64,000 nucleotides of DNA from positions 1 to 64,000 of the forward strand of contig NZ_REFA01000009.1 in the NCBI RefSeq assembly GCF_003852705.1, in the 5' to 3' direction. Below are positions 60,461 to 64,000 of this stretch, one piece after another. Position numbers and translations under genes: made by a program. The stretch comes from Amniculibacterium aquaticum. GTDB taxonomy: Bacteria > Bacteroidota > Bacteroidia > Flavobacteriales > Weeksellaceae. How positions within the stretch are numbered: the first letter of the stretch is position 1; the number at the start of each line of letters is the position of its first letter. Below the pieces are notes generated by a model. That model was not told the DNA's origin, made no database searches, and was given only the letters and a program-made list of their open reading frames with translations.

Positions 60461-61453
60461 ATGGCAATATTACAATTCATAAAACCCGATAAAGTAATTC
60501 TATTAAATTCAGATGAATTCAAAGGTCAATTCGAATTCAGACCTCTAGAACCTGGTTTTGGACTTACCATCGGAAATGCATTGAGAAGAGTTTTACTTTC
60601 TTCTCTTGAAGGATATGCAATTTCATCTATCAAAATTGAAGGTGTAGAGCACGAGTTTTCTACAATTCCTGGAGTAATTGAAGATGTAACTGAGATTATT
60701 CTTAATCTTAAGCAATTAAGATTAAAAGCAAACGCAGAAAATCAAGCCAATGAGCAAGTGGTTGCTAAAGTATCCGGACAAACAGTAGTAACTGCCGGTG
60801 ACCTAGGTAAAACCATCAACGGGTTTGAAATACTAAATCCTGATTTGGTAATTTGTAATATGACTAAGGATGTAAAATTCGAAATCACATTCAATATCGA
60901 GAAAGGAAGAGGATATGTGCCAAGCGAACAAAATAAATCTCACAATGCTCCTGTAGGAACCATCGCCATCGACTCTATTTTTACGCCAATTAAAAAAGTA
61001 AAATATGCAGTTGAGAACTATCGTGTAGAGCAAAAAACAGACTACGAAAAATTAGTATTGGACATCGAAACCGATGGATCTATCAGCCCTCAGAACGCTT
61101 TAACAGAAGCTTCTAAGATCTTGATCTATCACTTCATGTTGTTCTCTGATGAAAGAATTACTCTTGAAACAGAAGCCGTGAAAGCATCCGTTCAGTACGA
61201 TGAAGAAACCCTACATACAAGACAACTATTGAAGTCTAAATTAACAGATATGGATCTTTCCGTAAGAGCCCTTAACTGTCTAAAAGCTGCTGAAGTAGAA
61301 ACTCTTGGAGAATTGGTATCTTTCAGTAAGTCTGATTTGATGAAATTCAGAAATTTCGGTAAGAAATCTTTGACAGAATTAGAAGAATTAGTACATTCAA
61401 AAGGTCTTAACTTCGGTTTTGATGTAGCAAAATATAAGTTAGACGCAGAATAA
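60461..61453 (+). CDS. rpoA: RNA polymerase subunit alpha
   Basis: A 330-residue alpha subunit. N-terminal domain with [31 protein letters not shown], linker, and C-terminal DNA-contacting domain [50 protein letters not shown]. It scaffolds RNA polymerase. Standard location between rpsD and rplQ. Confidence 0.98.
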   Translation: MAILQFIKPDKVILLNSDEFKGQFEFRPLEPGFGLTIGNALRRVLLSSLEGYAISSIKIEGVEHEFSTIPGVIEDVTEIILNLKQLRLKANAENQANEQVVAKVSGQTVVTAGDLGKTINGFEILNPDLVICNMTKDVKFEITFNIEKGRGYVPSEQNKSHNAPVGTIAIDSIFTPIKKVKYAVENYRVEQKTDYEKLVLDIETDGSISPQNALTEASKILIYHFMLFSDERITLETEAVKASVQYDEETLHTRQLLKSKLTDMDLSVRALNCLKAAEVETLGELVSFSKSDLMKFRNFGKKSLTELEELVHSKGLNFGFDVAKYKLDAE

Positions 61454-61466
61454 TTAAAACAAAACA

Positions 61467-61955
61467 ATGAGACACGGTAAAAAAATAAATCACCTAGGAA
61501 GAACTGCTTCTCACAGAAAAGCAATGCTTTCCAATATGGCTTGTTCTCTTATCCTTCATAAAAGAATCAATACAACAGTAGCTAAAGCGAAAGCTTTAAG
61601 AGTTTATATTGAACCACTTTTGACGAAGTCTAAGAACGATACAACTCACAACAGAAGAACAGTTTTCGCTTATTTGCAAGATAAAGAAGCCGTTACTGAA
61701 CTTTTCAGAACCATCGCTCCTAAAATCGCAGAAAGAAACGGAGGTTATACTAGAATCATCAAAACTGGTTTCAGATTGGGTGATGCTGCTGATATGGCTC
61801 TTATCGAATTGGTTGACTTCAACGAACTTTACAATCCTAAAGCTGAAGAGAAGAAAACTACGAGAAGAAGTAGAAAACCAGCTGCTAAGAAAGAAGTTGC
61901 TCCTGCAACTGAAACTCCAGCAGTTGAAACTCCAGAAGCTTCTACTGAAGAATAA
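61467..61955 (+). CDS. rplQ: 50S ribosomal protein L17
   Basis: A 162-residue bL17 protein. [28 protein letters not shown] is canonical. As usual in Bacteroidetes, it carries a C-terminal extension of about 40 residues, rich in Lys, Ala, Glu, Pro and Thr ([20 protein letters not shown]). Last gene of the cluster; terminator 22 bases downstream. Confidence 0.98.
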   Translation: MRHGKKINHLGRTASHRKAMLSNMACSLILHKRINTTVAKAKALRVYIEPLLTKSKNDTTHNRRTVFAYLQDKEAVTELFRTIAPKIAERNGGYTRIIKTGFRLGDAADMALIELVDFNELYNPKAEEKKTTRRSRKPAAKKEVAPATETPAVETPEASTEE

Positions 61956-61977
61956 GAAATTTATATTTCTAAATACT

Positions 61978-62004
61978 AAGCCACCTTTTTTAGGTGGCTT
62001 TTTT
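61978..62004 (+). terminator. Terminator of the ribosomal cluster
   Basis: Stem AAGCCACC / GGTGGCTT (61978-61985 and 61993-62000) followed by T. Confidence 0.85.
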
Positions 62005-62044
62005 GTTATATTTTTTTATTTTTGAATTTCAAAAAACTTATTCT

Positions 62045-63910
62045 ATGACCATGCGCCTTTATATTGCGTTACTAACTTTATTCTGTACTTTATTTTCGTT
62101 TGGGCAGAATACTTCCTCCACTTTTGAAATTAAAAATGGAGAATTTTATTTAAACAATAAAGAATTCAAAATCCATTCTGGTGAACTGCACTATTCCAGA
62201 GTTCCTAAAGAATATTGGAAACATCGATTGCTCATGATGAAAGCAATGGGTCTGAATGCTGTTACCACCTATGTTTTTTGGAATTACCATGAAGAAGCTC
62301 CCGGAAAATGGAATTGGTCCGGTGAAAAAGATTTAAAGAAATTCATTAAAACAGCACAAGAAATTGGGCTTTTTGTAATCATTCGTCCTGGACCTTATGT
62401 CTGTGCCGAATGGGATTTTGGGGGGTATCCATGGTGGTTACAAAATGATAAAAACTTGGAAATCCGAACCGATAACCAGGCTTTTTTAGAAGAATGTAAC
62501 AAGTACATTGTGCAATTGGCTAAACAAATTAAACCTCTTGAAATTCAAAATGGTGGCCCGGTAATAATGGTTCAGGTGGAAAATGAGTTCGGTTCTTATG
62601 CCGTTCAAAGACCCGACATTTCTTTGGATCAGCACAGGACTTATTCCCATAAAATTAAAAAGATGATTGTTGACGCCGGTATTCAGTCCAAATTGTTTAC
62701 TTCTGATGCCAGTTCTCTTTTCAAAGAAGGATCGGTTTTAGGCGCTTTGCCAACAGCCAATGGTGAAGATGATGTCGATAGACTAAAAAAATCAGTAAAC
62801 CAATATCACAACAGGCAGGGTCCGTACATGGTTGCAGAGTACTATCCGGGTTGGCTGGATCATTGGGCAGAACCTTTTCCTAGAGTTTCCACAGAAAAGG
62901 TAGTGGCTCAGTCCAAAAAATATTTGGACAATGGCGTTTCATTCAATTATTATATGGTACACGGTGGGACTAATTTTGCATTTTGGGCTGGAGCTAATTA
63001 TGATAATAACCACGACATACAACCCGACCTTACGAGCTACGATTACGATGCACCCATTTCTGAAGCCGGTTGGGCAACTCCTAAATACAATGCACTTAGA
63101 GCATTATTTCAATCAAAATCGTCTGAAAAATTCATAGAAGTTCCTAAAGCACAGCCTTTAATTGAGTTTAAAGATATTAAATTCACCAAGTCATTACCCA
63201 TTTTTGATTTCGTAAAAACCATTAAACCTGTGGTTGCTGCTCAACCTTTGACCTTCGAAACTTTAGGCCAAGGTTACGGTTTCGTTTTGTACAGAACGAC
63301 CGTAAAAAAATCGGAACAAGGAAAATTATTGATCAAAGGACTTAGGGATTATGCCAACATTTATGTAAACGGAAAATGGGTGGGCGAAGTAAACCGCTAC
63401 TATAAAAAATACGATTTGGATGTACAAATCCCTGCCAATGCACAATTGGACATCTTGGTAGAAAATATGGGCAGAATAAATTGGGGTGCCGAAATTGTAA
63501 ACAATCTTAAAGGAATAATTTCACCGGTTTTGTTGAACGATACACCAATTGACGGGCATTGGGAAATGTACCGTTTGCCTTTTGATAAAATGCCAAAAAT
63601 GAATACCAATATTCAAGCGTTTGAGGCTCATCAACCCATTATAAAAGAAGCTACTTTTACCTTAAAAGAAGTGGGAGATACCTTCTTGGATATGCGAAAT
63701 TTTGGTAAAGGTATTGTCTTTGTAAATGGCAGAAACATTGGAAGGTATTGGTCTAAAGTCGGCCCACAATTGACTTTGTATGTGCCGGGAGTATGGTTGA
63801 AAAATGGTAAAAATACCGTACAAATTTTCGAACAGATCAACGATACGGATCAAACCTCAATTTCCAGTCAAAAAGAACATATAGTAGATCAATTGGTTTC
63901 TAAAAAATAA
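62045..63910 (+). CDS. Glycoside hydrolase family 35 beta-galactosidase
   Basis: A 621-residue exported enzyme. The ATG at 62045 gives MTMRLYIALLTLFCTLFSFGQ, a signal peptide; the open frame reaches back to 61994 into the terminator. The TIM barrel has HSGELHYSRVPKEYWKHRL at the start, the acid/base Glu181 in QVENEFGSY, and the nucleophile Glu265 in VAEYYPGWLDHW; YMVHGGTNFAFWAGAN and YDYDAPISEAGW follow. C-terminal jelly-roll domains carry DYANIYVNGKWVG and GIVFVNGRNIGRYW. It removes terminal beta-galactose, probably in the periplasm, from plant or host glycans. No SusC/D partner is nearby. Confidence 0.95.
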   Translation: MTMRLYIALLTLFCTLFSFGQNTSSTFEIKNGEFYLNNKEFKIHSGELHYSRVPKEYWKHRLLMMKAMGLNAVTTYVFWNYHEEAPGKWNWSGEKDLKKFIKTAQEIGLFVIIRPGPYVCAEWDFGGYPWWLQNDKNLEIRTDNQAFLEECNKYIVQLAKQIKPLEIQNGGPVIMVQVENEFGSYAVQRPDISLDQHRTYSHKIKKMIVDAGIQSKLFTSDASSLFKEGSVLGALPTANGEDDVDRLKKSVNQYHNRQGPYMVAEYYPGWLDHWAEPFPRVSTEKVVAQSKKYLDNGVSFNYYMVHGGTNFAFWAGANYDNNHDIQPDLTSYDYDAPISEAGWATPKYNALRALFQSKSSEKFIEVPKAQPLIEFKDIKFTKSLPIFDFVKTIKPVVAAQPLTFETLGQGYGFVLYRTTVKKSEQGKLLIKGLRDYANIYVNGKWVGEVNRYYKKYDLDVQIPANAQLDILVENMGRINWGAEIVNNLKGIISPVLLNDTPIDGHWEMYRLPFDKMPKMNTNIQAFEAHQPIIKEATFTLKEVGDTFLDMRNFGKGIVFVNGRNIGRYWSKVGPQLTLYVPGVWLKNGKNTVQIFEQINDTDQTSISSQKEHIVDQLVSKK

Positions 63911-63914
63911 AAGT

Positions 63915-63949
63915 AAACACCCGCCTAATCGATGATTGGACGGGTGTTT
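63915..63949 (+). terminator. Terminator after the GH35 gene
   Basis: Stem AAACACCCG / CGGGTGTTT (63915-63923 and 63941-63949), with further pairs inside. Confidence 0.75.
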
Positions 63950-64000
63950 TGAAAAACAACTATAGGATCATGAATAAGGATTCTAACTTTTACAATGCTT

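Noticed and set aside
63970-64000. ATG followed by 10 codons at the end of the window
   Set aside because: Too short to judge; may be the start of a gene that continues outside.

Overview
The window looks like a chromosomal segment of a Flavobacteriia bacterium, most likely Weeksellaceae (Chryseobacterium or a near relative). The evidence is low GC, promoters of the Bacteroidetes type (TTTG / about 19 nt / TAnnTTTG), no Shine-Dalgarno sites, GLPGLI-family proteins, type IX secretion (T9SS) C-terminal sorting domains, DUF6702/DUF4199 proteins and a zinc-free set of ribosomal proteins. No tRNA, rRNA, CRISPR array, transposase or phage gene was recognised.

Layout. 1-1300: a small secreted protein plus a GLPGLI protein. 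1354-7523: nicotinate phosphoribosyltransferase, ACP phosphodiesterase-like protein, DUF6702, HupE/UreJ-like membrane protein, a lipoprotein and an M1 metallopeptidase. 7549-12650: a large protein with a duplicated domain, groES-groEL, and an SlyD-like isomerase. 12668-20274: two minus-strand groups of small stress/ligand-binding folds (SRPBCC, VOC, DUF1801, DUF2200, YdeI-like, GNAT, DUF4199), separated by two secreted plus-strand proteins. 20491-26198: a TonB-dependent receptor with a clear promoter/palindrome, and two secreted proteins, one with calcium-binding thrombospondin type 3 repeats. 26506-32438: hisS, typA/bipA and an ABC exporter. 32439-38067: a repeat-rich accessory region with two tandem T9SS-secreted paralogues, the first frameshifted, embedded in three copies of a composite hairpin repeat. 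38068-40098: dps and a polytopic membrane protein.

40214-61955 is the str/S10/spc/alpha ribosomal cluster (rpsL to rplQ, with fusA, secY, infA and rpoA). It is interrupted between rpsJ and rplC by about 4.5 kb of accessory DNA (43574-48106). This insert holds a Cys-rich lipoprotein with a small membrane protein, a duplicated 3' end of rpsJ, and two further small-secreted-protein + GLPGLI pairs. A GH35 beta-galactosidase (62045-63910) closes the window.

The most interesting structure is the accessory insert. Its modules share a promoter/leader block with a variable number of GTTTTA hexamers (6, 5 and 3 copies). In two of them the leader can pair with the start codon. The small secreted proteins keep an identical signal peptide but have unrelated mature parts. 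With the pair at 126-1255 there are three such pairs in this window, which suggests a repeated, diversifying envelope/secretion module. Separately, heptameric tandem repeats sit in the larger gaps of the ribosomal cluster, three of them ending just before start codons.
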